A stretch of DNA of 41,927 bases, from positions 1 through 41,927 of the forward strand of contig JAGGWH010000070.1 in the NCBI GenBank assembly GCA_021157585.1, read 5' to 3'. The DNA is from Bacteroidales bacterium. Lineage in GTDB: Bacteria; Bacteroidota; Bacteroidia; Bacteroidales; UBA12170. Of this stretch, positions 26,439 to 34,154 are shown piece by piece. How positions within the stretch are numbered: the first letter of the stretch is position 1; every line of letters starts with the position of its first letter. Position numbers and translations under genes: made by a program. The notes below the pieces were generated by a model. The model saw nothing but the letters and a program-made list of their open reading frames with translations. It did not search any database and was not told the DNA's origin.

Positions 26439-27851
26439 ATGGTTATCCGCTCAACTTTTGACAGAAGCTATTGGGTGATTGCCGAAATAGTTTCTATTTC
26501 GGAAGCAAAAAATGGACATCTTTATTTGGAAATTGCAGAGAAGGAAAACGATTTCTTACAAGCAAAAATTAGAGCCAACCTTTGGTCTAATGCAAAACGG
26601 CGCATACTATCGGAATTTGAACACACAACAAATCAGACTTTAAAAAAAGGAATGAAAGTCTTACTCAATGTTACTATCGACTTTCATACTGTTTTTGGGA
26701 TGAGTTTAAATATTCTTGATATCGATCCTAACTTCTCACTCGGCGAAATAGAAAGACAAAAACAAGCCACCTTATTGAAATTAGAAGAAGAAGGACTTAT
26801 AGATTTTAACAAACAACATGTTCTGACACAGGCAATTCAAAAAATAGCTATTATCAGCTCAAAAACCGCTGCCGGATATCAAGATTTTATTAAACAACTA
26901 AGCGAAAATACCCATAATTACACCTTTCAAACCACTCTTTTTCAGGCTACTATGCAAGGAGAAAAAGCATCGCCGTCAATTATACAAGCACTGGAGAAAG
27001 TAGAAGAAAGCTCTATTGACTTTGATATTATTATTCTTATCCGTGGTGGTGGATCGACCTTAGACTTAAGCTGTTTTGACGAATACCAATTGGTTGCCCG
27101 ACTTGCTCAAAGCCTCTACCCTATTTTTACCGGTATAGGCCATGAAAGAGATATCAGCATAGCAGATAAAGTTGCACATACGTATTTAAAAACGCCTACT
27201 GCCGTTGCCGATTTTATTATTACTCATAACAGACATTTTGAAGACACACTAAATTCAATAGCGGAAATTATAAATCAATATGCATTTAATTTAGTAGATA
27301 ACCATAAGGAACAGCTTAGTGACTTAAGCAAAAGCTTGAGCTATTCGGCTCAGCAAAAAATGCATGAAAGTTCTCAAGAATTGATACAAAACGGCTATAA
27401 CTACCAACATGCAGCTAAAACAAGACTTACAAAAGCAAACTTCAGACTGGAGAAAATAACACTTATTCTTAAACACGACCTAAATATAAGACTTCGACAA
27501 ATTGACCAAGATTTAGATCTAACATTTAAAAATATTATAAAAGAGAGTAAAGAGCTTCTGCAGCATAACAAGAATAAAACAAAACAAAACGCAAAATATT
27601 TAACACAGCACAGCCTGAACAGTTTACAAACAAACTCACTAACAGTTGAACAAATTGAACAGTTGATTAATTTAGCCAATCCTAAACAAATTCTAAAAAA
27701 AGGATTTAGTATTACAAGATTAAACGGGAAATTGCTGCGTAGCGTAAAAAATATTGATGACAAATATATTTTAAGTACCGAATTATACGATGGTATTTTA
27801 GAAAGTAAAATAATAAACACAGAAGAAAATGAGCAAGAAACTGACTTATAG
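26439..27851 (+). CDS. xseA: Exodeoxyribonuclease VII large subunit
   Basis: Catalytic subunit of exonuclease VII, which degrades single-stranded DNA from both ends. The 470 residues from ATG 26439 contain the OB-fold (about 1-90), the catalytic domain with IRGGGSTLDL and GIGHERDISIADKVA, and a long C-terminal coiled coil (about 270-440) that holds XseB. Family homology continues upstream: the in-frame codons from 26391 read IEESIYRLSDLLDELQ, which aligns with the start of other XseA proteins, yet contain no ATG, GTG or TTG before the stop at 26376-26378. The true start may thus be a rare ATC or ATT codon, or a one-base indel in the A7 run at 26377-26383 hides it. It overlaps xseB by 23 bases. 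Confidence 0.92.
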   Translation: MVIRSTFDRSYWVIAEIVSISEAKNGHLYLEIAEKENDFLQAKIRANLWSNAKRRILSEFEHTTNQTLKKGMKVLLNVTIDFHTVFGMSLNILDIDPNFSLGEIERQKQATLLKLEEEGLIDFNKQHVLTQAIQKIAIISSKTAAGYQDFIKQLSENTHNYTFQTTLFQATMQGEKASPSIIQALEKVEESSIDFDIIILIRGGGSTLDLSCFDEYQLVARLAQSLYPIFTGIGHERDISIADKVAHTYLKTPTAVADFIITHNRHFEDTLNSIAEIINQYAFNLVDNHKEQLSDLSKSLSYSAQQKMHESSQELIQNGYNYQHAAKTRLTKANFRLEKITLILKHDLNIRLRQIDQDLDLTFKNIIKESKELLQHNKNKTKQNAKYLTQHSLNSLQTNSLTVEQIEQLINLANPKQILKKGFSITRLNGKLLRSVKNIDDKYILSTELYDGILESKIINTEENEQETDL

Positions 27852-28023
27852 CATTGCCTTAGAAGAGCTTGAAAACATTATTCAAGAAATTGAGAATGAG
27901 GAAATTAGTATAGACGACTTATCAATAAAAGTTAAACGTGCTTCCACTTTGCTAAAATTTTGCAAAGAAAAATTACGCTCTACCGAAGATGACATCAACA
28001 CCATATTAGGAGAAATAGAATAA
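27829..28023 (+). CDS. xseB: Exodeoxyribonuclease VII small subunit
   Basis: A 64-residue helical protein; several copies bind the coiled coil of XseA and are needed for activity. The start KKLTYSIALEELENIIQEIENEEISIDDL is the family pattern. It begins inside xseA (23-base overlap in another frame), so translation is coupled. The yidD gene follows after 48 bases with its own promoter box. Confidence 0.93.
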   Translation: MSKKLTYSIALEELENIIQEIENEEISIDDLSIKVKRASTLLKFCKEKLRSTEDDINTILGEIE

Positions 28024-28048
28024 ATTTATCTTACAAAAGCTATTTTTA

Positions 28049-28056
28049 TACATTTG
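28049..28056 (+). promoter_or_regulatory. Promoter of the yidD-SOR-methyltransferase unit
   Basis: TACATTTG fits TAnnTTTG, and TTTA at 28025-28028 lies 20 bases upstream in the -33 position. It is 15 bases before the GTG start of yidD. Confidence 0.55.
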
Positions 28057-28071
28057 TAAAAAGGAAAAAAG

Positions 28072-28365
28072 GTGAAAAAACAAAAAAGCCCGATAATAAT
28101 CCAGATAGCAAGTCTACCCATTCACTTCTATCGATATGTTATTTCGCCTATAACACCGGCTTCGTGCAGACACTACCCAACCTGCTCAGAGTACAGTTTA
28201 CAAGCTTTAAAACAATTTGGACTTATTAAAGGAGGAGCATTAGCTGCCAATCGTATCAGCCGATGCCATCCTTGGGGAACAAGCGGTTACGATCCTGTTC
28301 CTAAAATAATTGTTCATGTATTCTTAAAATCAAAACTTAAAGAAAATATCAACCAATATGAATAG
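28072..28365 (+). CDS. yidD: Membrane protein insertion efficiency factor YidD
   Basis: Small membrane-associated protein that assists YidC-dependent insertion at the inner membrane. The 97 residues include the invariant core [19 protein letters not shown] with its three-cysteine family pattern, [13 protein letters not shown], and [16 protein letters not shown]. The start is GTG at 28072, preceded by an A-rich aaggaaaaaag leader. Its end overlaps the next gene by 8 bases. Elsewhere yidD usually sits with rnpA/yidC, so the location beside xseB and a superoxide reductase-like gene differs from that arrangement. Confidence 0.95.
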   Translation: MKKQKSPIIIQIASLPIHFYRYVISPITPASCRHYPTCSEYSLQALKQFGLIKGGALAANRISRCHPWGTSGYDPVPKIIVHVFLKSKLKENINQYE

Positions 28366-28816
28366 AAGAGACGCATTTAAAAAAATTGGTTTTGCAAGCC
28401 TGGCACTAACTACTACCGGCATTTTAATTCCATCAGTAGCAAATAGTCAAGAACAGACTACCGACAGGCTAATCATTAATAGAAAAAGGATGAGCTTTGC
28501 CAATCCTGAACATCCAACCGATTTTGAATTAAAACATACGCCGGATATTAGTTTTTTAGAAACTGATAATAAAGGTTTTACAAAAGTAAAAATCCATATT
28601 GGATCCAAAGGAATTATCCATCCAACAGAAAAAAATCATTGGATAGACTATATGAAAATATACAATAACGATAAACTTGTTGCATTTACAAAATTTGAAA
28701 ATGGTTCAATTAGAGGCTATGCCGAACATTTTATTAAGTTGGTCAAAAACGACGTAATAAAAGTTGAAGTTGGCTGTAATATACACGGAATTTGGAATAA
28801 TACTGCAACATATTAA
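28358..28816 (+). CDS. Exported superoxide reductase-like (desulfoferrodoxin family) protein
   Basis: A 152-residue protein with the SOR iron site. Predicted Fe ligands are H60 (ELKHTP), H88 and H94 ([10 protein letters not shown]), C140 and H143 (GCNIHGIW): the four-His one-Cys centre that reduces superoxide to peroxide. Lys59, matching the catalytic Lys of the EKH motif, is kept, but the Glu before it is Leu58. There is no CxxC desulforedoxin domain, so it is neelaredoxin-like. The N-terminus has twin arginines followed by a hydrophobic stretch ([19 protein letters not shown]), a Tat-like signal ending near SVANSQ, so it is probably periplasmic. It starts within yidD and is followed 8 bases later by a methyltransferase gene. 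Confidence 0.87.
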   Translation: MNRRDAFKKIGFASLALTTTGILIPSVANSQEQTTDRLIINRKRMSFANPEHPTDFELKHTPDISFLETDNKGFTKVKIHIGSKGIIHPTEKNHWIDYMKIYNNDKLVAFTKFENGSIRGYAEHFIKLVKNDVIKVEVGCNIHGIWNNTATY

Positions 28817-28824
28817 CGACTGCT

Positions 28825-29895
28825 ATGCGAAATTTTGGCTCAGACAAACTATCAGCTTTGGATGCAAAATTTGAAGCACAAAAAATTTCTTTCGGACCTA
28901 TTGCTTTTCAAGCCGTCAGAGTAATGCGCAATTTGGGCATTCTTAAAATGGTTGAAGAATCGAGAAAAAACGGTATTGAAGTAACAGCGATTGCCAAGAA
29001 TTTAAAGCTTTCAACCTATGGCGTTCAAGTTTTACTTGATGCCGGAATTAGCATAGGTGTTGTTAAGCAACAAAACGATAAATTTTTACTAACGAAGACA
29101 GGCTATTTTATTTTAAATGATCCTCTTACAGAAGCTAATATGGATTTTGTACAGGATGTAAACTATTTGGGATTTTATCATTTAGAGGAGTCCATAAAAA
29201 GTGGTAAACCCGAAGGGCTAAAAGTGTTTGGAGAATGGAAAACAGTTTACGAAAGTTTATCGTCTTTACCGGAAAAAGTACAAGAGAGTTGGTTTAAATT
29301 CGACCATTATTATTCCGATTTAGTTTTCCCATTGGCTTTACCTATTATTTTTAAAGATAATCCCAAACACATTTTGGATGTAGGAGGAAATACAGGAAAA
29401 TTCTCTATAAAATGTGCGGAGTTTAATAAAGATGTAAAAGTTACCATACTCGATTTAGCCGGTCAGTTAAATGTTGCTTATCAAAATATTGGGAAGCACG
29501 GTTTTGCCGACCGTATTGATGGCTTTGCTATTGATTTATTAGATGCAGAAAAAGCCTTCCCAAAAGGCGCAGACACCATTTGGATGAGTCAGTTTTTAGA
29601 TTGTTTTTCCGAAGAAGAAATTGCACATCTGTTAAATCGTTCTTTTGAAGCATTAGATGCCGATGGAGCTTTGTATATTAATGAAACTTATTGGGATAAT
29701 CAGAAATACGAAGCATCAAGCTATAGCTTAAATATGACTTCCTTATATTTTACTTGTATTGCTAACGGTAACAGCAGAATGTATCATTCGGAAGATATGA
29801 TAAGATTAATAGAAGAAGCCGGATTTTATATTGACGAAACATTTAATGACCTTGGTGTTAGTCACACTATTTTAAAGTGCAAGAAAAAAGTATAA
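28825..29895 (+). CDS. SAM-dependent methyltransferase, O-methyltransferase-like
   Basis: A 356-residue cytoplasmic protein with an N-terminal winged-helix-like dimerisation domain (about 15-95, IAKNLKLSTYGVQVLLDAG) and a Rossmann methyltransferase domain. Motif I is LDVGGNTGKFS (about 185-195), followed by VTILDLAGQL, IWMSQFLDCF and the late motif GALYINETYWDN. The layout matches the plant/bacterial hydroxyindole/caffeate O-methyltransferase family. Similar genes occur in aryl-polyene or flexirubin clusters, but no such genes are present here, so the substrate is unknown. It ends the unit begun by yidD; a GC-rich hairpin follows. Confidence 0.86.
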   Translation: MRNFGSDKLSALDAKFEAQKISFGPIAFQAVRVMRNLGILKMVEESRKNGIEVTAIAKNLKLSTYGVQVLLDAGISIGVVKQQNDKFLLTKTGYFILNDPLTEANMDFVQDVNYLGFYHLEESIKSGKPEGLKVFGEWKTVYESLSSLPEKVQESWFKFDHYYSDLVFPLALPIIFKDNPKHILDVGGNTGKFSIKCAEFNKDVKVTILDLAGQLNVAYQNIGKHGFADRIDGFAIDLLDAEKAFPKGADTIWMSQFLDCFSEEEIAHLLNRSFEALDADGALYINETYWDNQKYEASSYSLNMTSLYFTCIANGNSRMYHSEDMIRLIEEAGFYIDETFNDLGVSHTILKCKKKV

Positions 29896-29928
29896 TTTGA
29901 AAGTTTTTTTTCGTTTCCCGGAGCAATT

Positions 29929-29955
29929 CGGAGTGCGACTCTAAGTCGCACTCCG
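29929..29955. terminator. Perfect GC-rich hairpin between convergent genes
   Basis: cggagtgcgact and agtcgcactccg form a perfect 12-bp stem with a three-base loop, with ATTTT after it on + and AATT/AAT on the other side. It lies between the convergent methyltransferase and DUF4249 genes, so it probably terminates the former and perhaps both. A second, weaker inverted repeat, cgagggttt / aaaagccctcg, lies at about 29993-30021. The first stem is much more GC-rich than its surroundings and may be a dispersed palindromic repeat. Confidence 0.65.
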
Positions 29956-30033
29956 ATTTTCTCGCTTGGCTTAATTATCCCGTCTGATATACCGAGGGTT
30001 TCGCTCCAAGAAAAGCCCTCGCCATCTAATAAA

Positions 30034-30840
30034 CTACTGTTCAGGAATAATAATAATATATTTGCGCTCTTGCGCATAAGCCCCAAAATATCCAATAGCT
30101 TCTCCTTGAATATTAGAAACCGGATTACCGGGAGCGATATTAAATGGCGAATTACTCTGACTCAGAACAAGAAAATAACTGTAATTAGCCTCATCGATAC
30201 TCGAAAGCTGTACACAAATAGTATCTAACGGCTGCATTTCCAAACCCATCAGAAATTGATAAGTCGAAATTCCATTGAAAAACAAATCGTTACTGATAAA
30301 AAAACCATCGTAAAGCGAATCATTCTTAAAAACATCAAAACGATAATAATTTGTCTGCTCTGCCGGATCGGTAAAATGTATTTTTAAAGAATATGTAATC
30401 TCATCATTACCCATAAATCCTTCCTCTGTAACCACTAATTCAATAGAATCAATAGCTACGGCTTGTGGCATTCTTGAATTTGCACTTATATTTATTTCGT
30501 CCCAATCAATTTCCAGCTTATAATCTAATCCTTCAACACCAACAAAATCATCATTCTTATATAAGCCTGCTTCAACTTCTGAAAACGAAAAGATATCATT
30601 TTCGGAACTCGTAACAATAACATTGGCATTACTAACATTTTGATACTCTTGATCTGAAAACAAAGAATTAGATTTTGACAAACGAACAAAAGACTGATTG
30701 GTTTGATTACTTACCAAAGCATCTACCACAAGCTGTTCTTCTGTTTCATTAAGGTCTATGTCTATAACTTTTTCGCAAGAAGCAAACACAAACAGCAATA
30801 AAATAATTAGCCCAATTTTATATGTAATAAATCGCCTCAT
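30034..30840 (-). CDS. DUF4249 domain lipoprotein
   Basis: A 268-residue lipoprotein (signal ending VFASC, lipidated C22) with the DUF4249 pattern: CEKVIDIDLNETEEQLVVDALVSN after the anchor, then strand-rich sequence and GNPVSNIQGEAIGYFGAYA near the end. DUF4249 proteins sit directly after TonB-dependent receptors in many Bacteroidota and are thought to be their surface or periplasmic partners, analogous to SusD; the biochemical role is not established. Its ATG overlaps the receptor stop by one base (TGATG), so the two are translationally coupled. Confidence 0.9.
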   Translation of the reverse strand: MRRFITYKIGLIILLLFVFASCEKVIDIDLNETEEQLVVDALVSNQTNQSFVRLSKSNSLFSDQEYQNVSNANVIVTSSENDIFSFSEVEAGLYKNDDFVGVEGLDYKLEIDWDEINISANSRMPQAVAIDSIELVVTEEGFMGNDEITYSLKIHFTDPAEQTNYYRFDVFKNDSLYDGFFISNDLFFNGISTYQFLMGLEMQPLDTICVQLSSIDEANYSYFLVLSQSNSPFNIAPGNPVSNIQGEAIGYFGAYAQERKYIIIIPEQ

Positions 30841-33209
30841 CAGAAATTAAAATTATATGTAACAGACGGGATTATCTTAAACAACGAAAGCTGTATAGCT
30901 TCCATAACATCGGGATTATATTCGTTAGGTTCAAAGGAAATAGAATAAGCATTTTCACGATTATAAACATTATAAATAGAAAAGTTCCAGCTAGAGCGAA
31001 ATCGTTTTTTTTGCTGAATAAAATTACCGGTCTCCTGATCAAGAACTGTTTTATACTCTTTATTTTTCAAGCTTAAACCAATATCTAAACGATGATAATC
31101 CGGCATACGATAGGCATTCCTATCAGAATACAGCAAAACATCCTGTCCGCTAATTGTATATTTTCCTTCGGGATAAGTCACAGCATTTCCGGTATAATAA
31201 ACCCAATTTGCTGAAAATTGAATACGTGGATTTAACTGATACATTACAATAACAGCAAAATCGTGAGTACGATCTTGCTTAGATGGATACCAGTTATTAT
31301 TATTTATTTCTTCAAACCTACGTTCGGTACGCGATAAAGTATATCCTATCCATCCTGTTAATTTCCCTTTCCGTTTTTTTAAAAAAAGCTCAAGACCGTA
31401 AGCGCGACCTTCTCCAAAAACCAAATCACCTTCTACCAAAGGATTCAGAGTTACCTGAGCATCAATCTTATAATCAATCAAATCCTGCATATCCTTATAG
31501 TAAGTCTCAATTGAAAATTCGTAGGTATTTTGTTTGAAATTACGATAATAGCCCATTCCAAACTGACCGGAAGTAGATGGTTTTATATTATTACTACTCG
31601 GCAACCATATATCTGTAGGAGATTCGCTTGAAGAATTACTGAGCAAATGCATATACTGGTTAGTGTAGGAATAAAAGGCTTTAAATGATGATTCAGAATT
31701 AATTAACCAAGTTCCATTAATGCGAGGTTCAAAACCATTGTAATTTACTACTCGCTCCCACTTATCGTAAACATCGGTTTGAACAATATCTCCATAATTA
31801 TTAAACGTATAGATATTTCCGGGACCCAATTGCATAAAGTTGGAAAATCTCAAACCGTAATTTAAACTCAAGGAAGGAGATATTTTCCTTTCATTAGCCA
31901 AATAAATAGAAGTTTCTAAAGCATAACGCTTCTCCACTTCGAGCGAATTAAAAATTTCATTCGATTCTGAGTTTAGGTCACCAGGATTCATTGTATGGTG
32001 AATAAAGTTTAAACCAAACTTCCATATACTGTGATTGTTATGGTAGAACTGATAATCGTGTTTCAGATTATAGTCGATAATATGCGAACCTATTTCAACT
32101 CTTCTATCCGATGGTCCGGCAAGAATCTGATAACTGTATTTACTGTAAATTACAGAGGTATTTGAAAATAGCTTAGGATTAAAAATATGATTCCACCGGC
32201 TTGTTGCAGTAATATTTCCCCAATTGAACCCAAAATGTTCATCAAAACCAAACTTATCTCTACCAAAATAGCCCGAAACGAATAATCTGTCTTTCTCTCC
32301 TATTCTTATATTTGCTTTTGCATTAAAATCGTAGAAATACAATTGTGCATCTTTAATAGCTTCTTCGCTTGCAAATATTGTAAATATATCGGCATAAGTT
32401 CTTCGAGCCGAAACGATAAAAGAACCTCTGTCTTTAACAATTGGAGATTCTAAAGTTAATCTTGAGGAGATTAGTCCAATACCACCATTTACACTAAGAT
32501 TCTTAGCGTTTCCCTCTTTCATTTTAATATCTAAAACAGAAGAAAGACGTCCACCGTACTCTGCTCCCATTCCACCTTTATATAATTTGATATCGCGTAA
32601 AGCATCAGAATTAAAAATAGAAAAGAATCCCATCATATGCGATGCATTATAAACAGGAGCTTCATCCAGTAAAATTAGATTCTGATCTGTAGAACCACCT
32701 CTAACATAAAATCCCGAACTTCCTTCACCGGCGGGTTTTACACCGGGCATAAGCTGAAGGGTTTTAAAAACATCTCTCTCTCCAAACAAAACCGGAATAC
32801 TCTCAATTTCTTTAATGCTCAGGGAAGCCACTGTCATTTCGTTGGCACGAATATTTTTATCTTCTCTTTCGGCTATCACTTCCAGTTCGGCAAGTTGTTC
32901 TGCCAAAGGCTCTAACTCAATATTTATTACAATATTCGTATTTAGATTTAACGGAATACTTTGCGTTTTAAAACCTACATAGGAATAAAGCAAATCATAA
33001 GTTCCGGCTTCTATCTCCAACGAATAAAATCCATAAGAATTTGTTACAGTTCCAACTCCACCTTTACTCTTAAGTCTTAGTGTTGCACCGGGTAAATCCT
33101 CTCCTGTTTGTACATCTCTAACGGTACCACTAATAATATATTTTTTTTGCTGTGCAAAAAGTACAGAGAAACTAAAAAACCATATAAAAGCAATAAGAAA
33201 ATACCTCAT
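30840..33209 (-). CDS. TonB-dependent receptor with carboxypeptidase-like N-domain
   Basis: Outer-membrane transporter of 789 residues. A signal peptide (about 1-19, ending SVLFAQ) precedes a carboxypeptidase-regulatory-like domain (about 23-110, ISGTVRDVQTGEDLPGA), a plug (about 120-230, FYVRGGSTDQNLILLDEAPVY) and a barrel ending VTYNFNF. It forms an operon with the lipoprotein gene upstream (18-base gap) and the DUF4249 gene downstream (1-base overlap). The substrate is unknown; there is no glycan enzyme or metal-related gene beside it. Confidence 0.92.
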   Translation of the reverse strand: MRYFLIAFIWFFSFSVLFAQQKKYIISGTVRDVQTGEDLPGATLRLKSKGGVGTVTNSYGFYSLEIEAGTYDLLYSYVGFKTQSIPLNLNTNIVINIELEPLAEQLAELEVIAEREDKNIRANEMTVASLSIKEIESIPVLFGERDVFKTLQLMPGVKPAGEGSSGFYVRGGSTDQNLILLDEAPVYNASHMMGFFSIFNSDALRDIKLYKGGMGAEYGGRLSSVLDIKMKEGNAKNLSVNGGIGLISSRLTLESPIVKDRGSFIVSARRTYADIFTIFASEEAIKDAQLYFYDFNAKANIRIGEKDRLFVSGYFGRDKFGFDEHFGFNWGNITATSRWNHIFNPKLFSNTSVIYSKYSYQILAGPSDRRVEIGSHIIDYNLKHDYQFYHNNHSIWKFGLNFIHHTMNPGDLNSESNEIFNSLEVEKRYALETSIYLANERKISPSLSLNYGLRFSNFMQLGPGNIYTFNNYGDIVQTDVYDKWERVVNYNGFEPRINGTWLINSESSFKAFYSYTNQYMHLLSNSSSESPTDIWLPSSNNIKPSTSGQFGMGYYRNFKQNTYEFSIETYYKDMQDLIDYKIDAQVTLNPLVEGDLVFGEGRAYGLELFLKKRKGKLTGWIGYTLSRTERRFEEINNNNWYPSKQDRTHDFAVIVMYQLNPRIQFSANWVYYTGNAVTYPEGKYTISGQDVLLYSDRNAYRMPDYHRLDIGLSLKNKEYKTVLDQETGNFIQQKKRFRSSWNFSIYNVYNRENAYSISFEPNEYNPDVMEAIQLSLFKIIPSVTYNFNF

Positions 33210-33227
33210 AGGCTAAGGGTATATATT

Positions 33228-34016
33228 CTAATCTTTATAAAGCTGCACATTAATCCAAAAATTAATAGGCTGACTCATCAAATACATTTCACGCATTTTT
33301 TTCGGATCAATATTACTTTGAGCTTGTGGCACTCGGTTCATACCGGCATATCTATTTGATCTACCACCGCCTCTACCACCACTTCCGGCAATATTTGGTT
33401 TTTTAAATGCTCCTGAGATAATACCAATGCTTAGATTATCCAAAGCATCAAATCCGCCTTTTTTAATTTTGTCTAATCTGATAGCAGCATAATAAGCTAA
33501 ACTCCCATACTCACCGGATTCCAAATGAAAAGCAAATCCCTTTTCCAAATCACTAACAAGCTCTTCTTCGGTTTCATTGACGCCAAATATGGCTGCCTTC
33601 CCAACATCCTTAATTTGCGATTCCAATTCAATCTTTCCTACTTCCGCTGCATTTTCTTTTACAGTTTTACGAAAAAGTTTAGCACTAAATACCTGATCTG
33701 TATGACCTAATGGGAAATTAAGCCAAATATTTTTTTCTCTTTTCCCTAAGGTATCTATGTAAATATAAAAGCCTGATTGTATAATTTTTAAAACCGAGGG
33801 ACGACTCAAAGCCTCAAGGCGAACATACAAAAACTCCTTATCGTTGGAAATTGCGTAGCGTATAGCACTTTGATTATCAAATCCTATGTATTGGATTTCC
33901 TTTTGCATTTTGTCTTCTGCTACCGATTTATATATAGGACCTTTATTACAAGAAGTAAATACAACTACAAAAAGCGATACTATGACACTAAGCTTGAGAA
34001 GAGAAATAGATTTCAT
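33228..34016 (-). CDS. Lipoprotein of unknown function
   Basis: Not recognised as a named family. The 262 residues begin with a lipoprotein signal (VVVFTSC, lipidated C23). The mature N-terminal part (about 40-110) has the pattern IRYAISNDKEFLYVRLEA and SGFYIYIDTLGKREKNIW, recalling the beta-sandwich CBM9/DOMON-like proteins of Bacteroidota (inference). Near the C-terminus is a Gly/Arg-rich linker (GSGGRGGGRSNR, about 213-224) followed by a conserved-looking tail. First gene of the receptor-DUF4249 operon, with a TATCTTTG box at 34055-34062, so it probably helps the receptor bind or retain its ligand. Confidence 0.75.
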   Translation of the reverse strand: MKSISLLKLSVIVSLFVVVFTSCNKGPIYKSVAEDKMQKEIQYIGFDNQSAIRYAISNDKEFLYVRLEALSRPSVLKIIQSGFYIYIDTLGKREKNIWLNFPLGHTDQVFSAKLFRKTVKENAAEVGKIELESQIKDVGKAAIFGVNETEEELVSDLEKGFAFHLESGEYGSLAYYAAIRLDKIKKGGFDALDNLSIGIISGAFKKPNIAGSGGRGGGRSNRYAGMNRVPQAQSNIDPKKMREMYLMSQPINFWINVQLYKD

Positions 34017-34054
34017 AATTTTTATTTATTGAGTTTACATTTTTTAATAAATAA

Positions 34055-34062
34055 CAAAGATA
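34055..34062 (-). promoter_or_regulatory. -7 box for the lipoprotein-receptor-DUF4249 operon
   Basis: The minus strand reads TATCTTTG, a TAnnTTTG match, 38 bases before the lipoprotein ATG. No clear -33 element. Confidence 0.5.
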
Positions 34063-34106
34063 CAGGCAATTTGCTTTATATTATATAAATGGATCTTAAA
34101 ATTATA

Positions 34107-34133
34107 TATAAAAAAACCGGCAGTAGCCGGTTT
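34107..34133 (-). terminator. Terminator of the serine operon
   Basis: A perfect 8-bp GC-containing stem (aaaccggc / gccggttt) with a four-base loop is followed on - by a T run. It lies 22 bases past the DUF1015 stop. Confidence 0.92.
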
Positions 34134-34154
34134 AATTTCTCATAGTACAATCTT

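Noticed and set aside
27401-27820. 139-codon minus-strand open frame opposite xseA
   Set aside because: It is antisense to the XseA coiled coil, and its Phe/Leu/Ile/Cys-rich composition is the complement of Lys/Glu/Asn codons. No start context or homology.
29862-30095. 77-codon minus-strand frame at the end of the DUF4249 gene
   Set aside because: It overlaps the DUF4249 3' end and the GC-rich hairpin, so it is an artefact of convergent genes.
33325-33400. Gly/Arg-rich stretch of the lipoprotein as a possible repeat or frameshift
   Set aside because: The frame continues cleanly before and after into a well-formed C-terminus, so it is a low-complexity linker.
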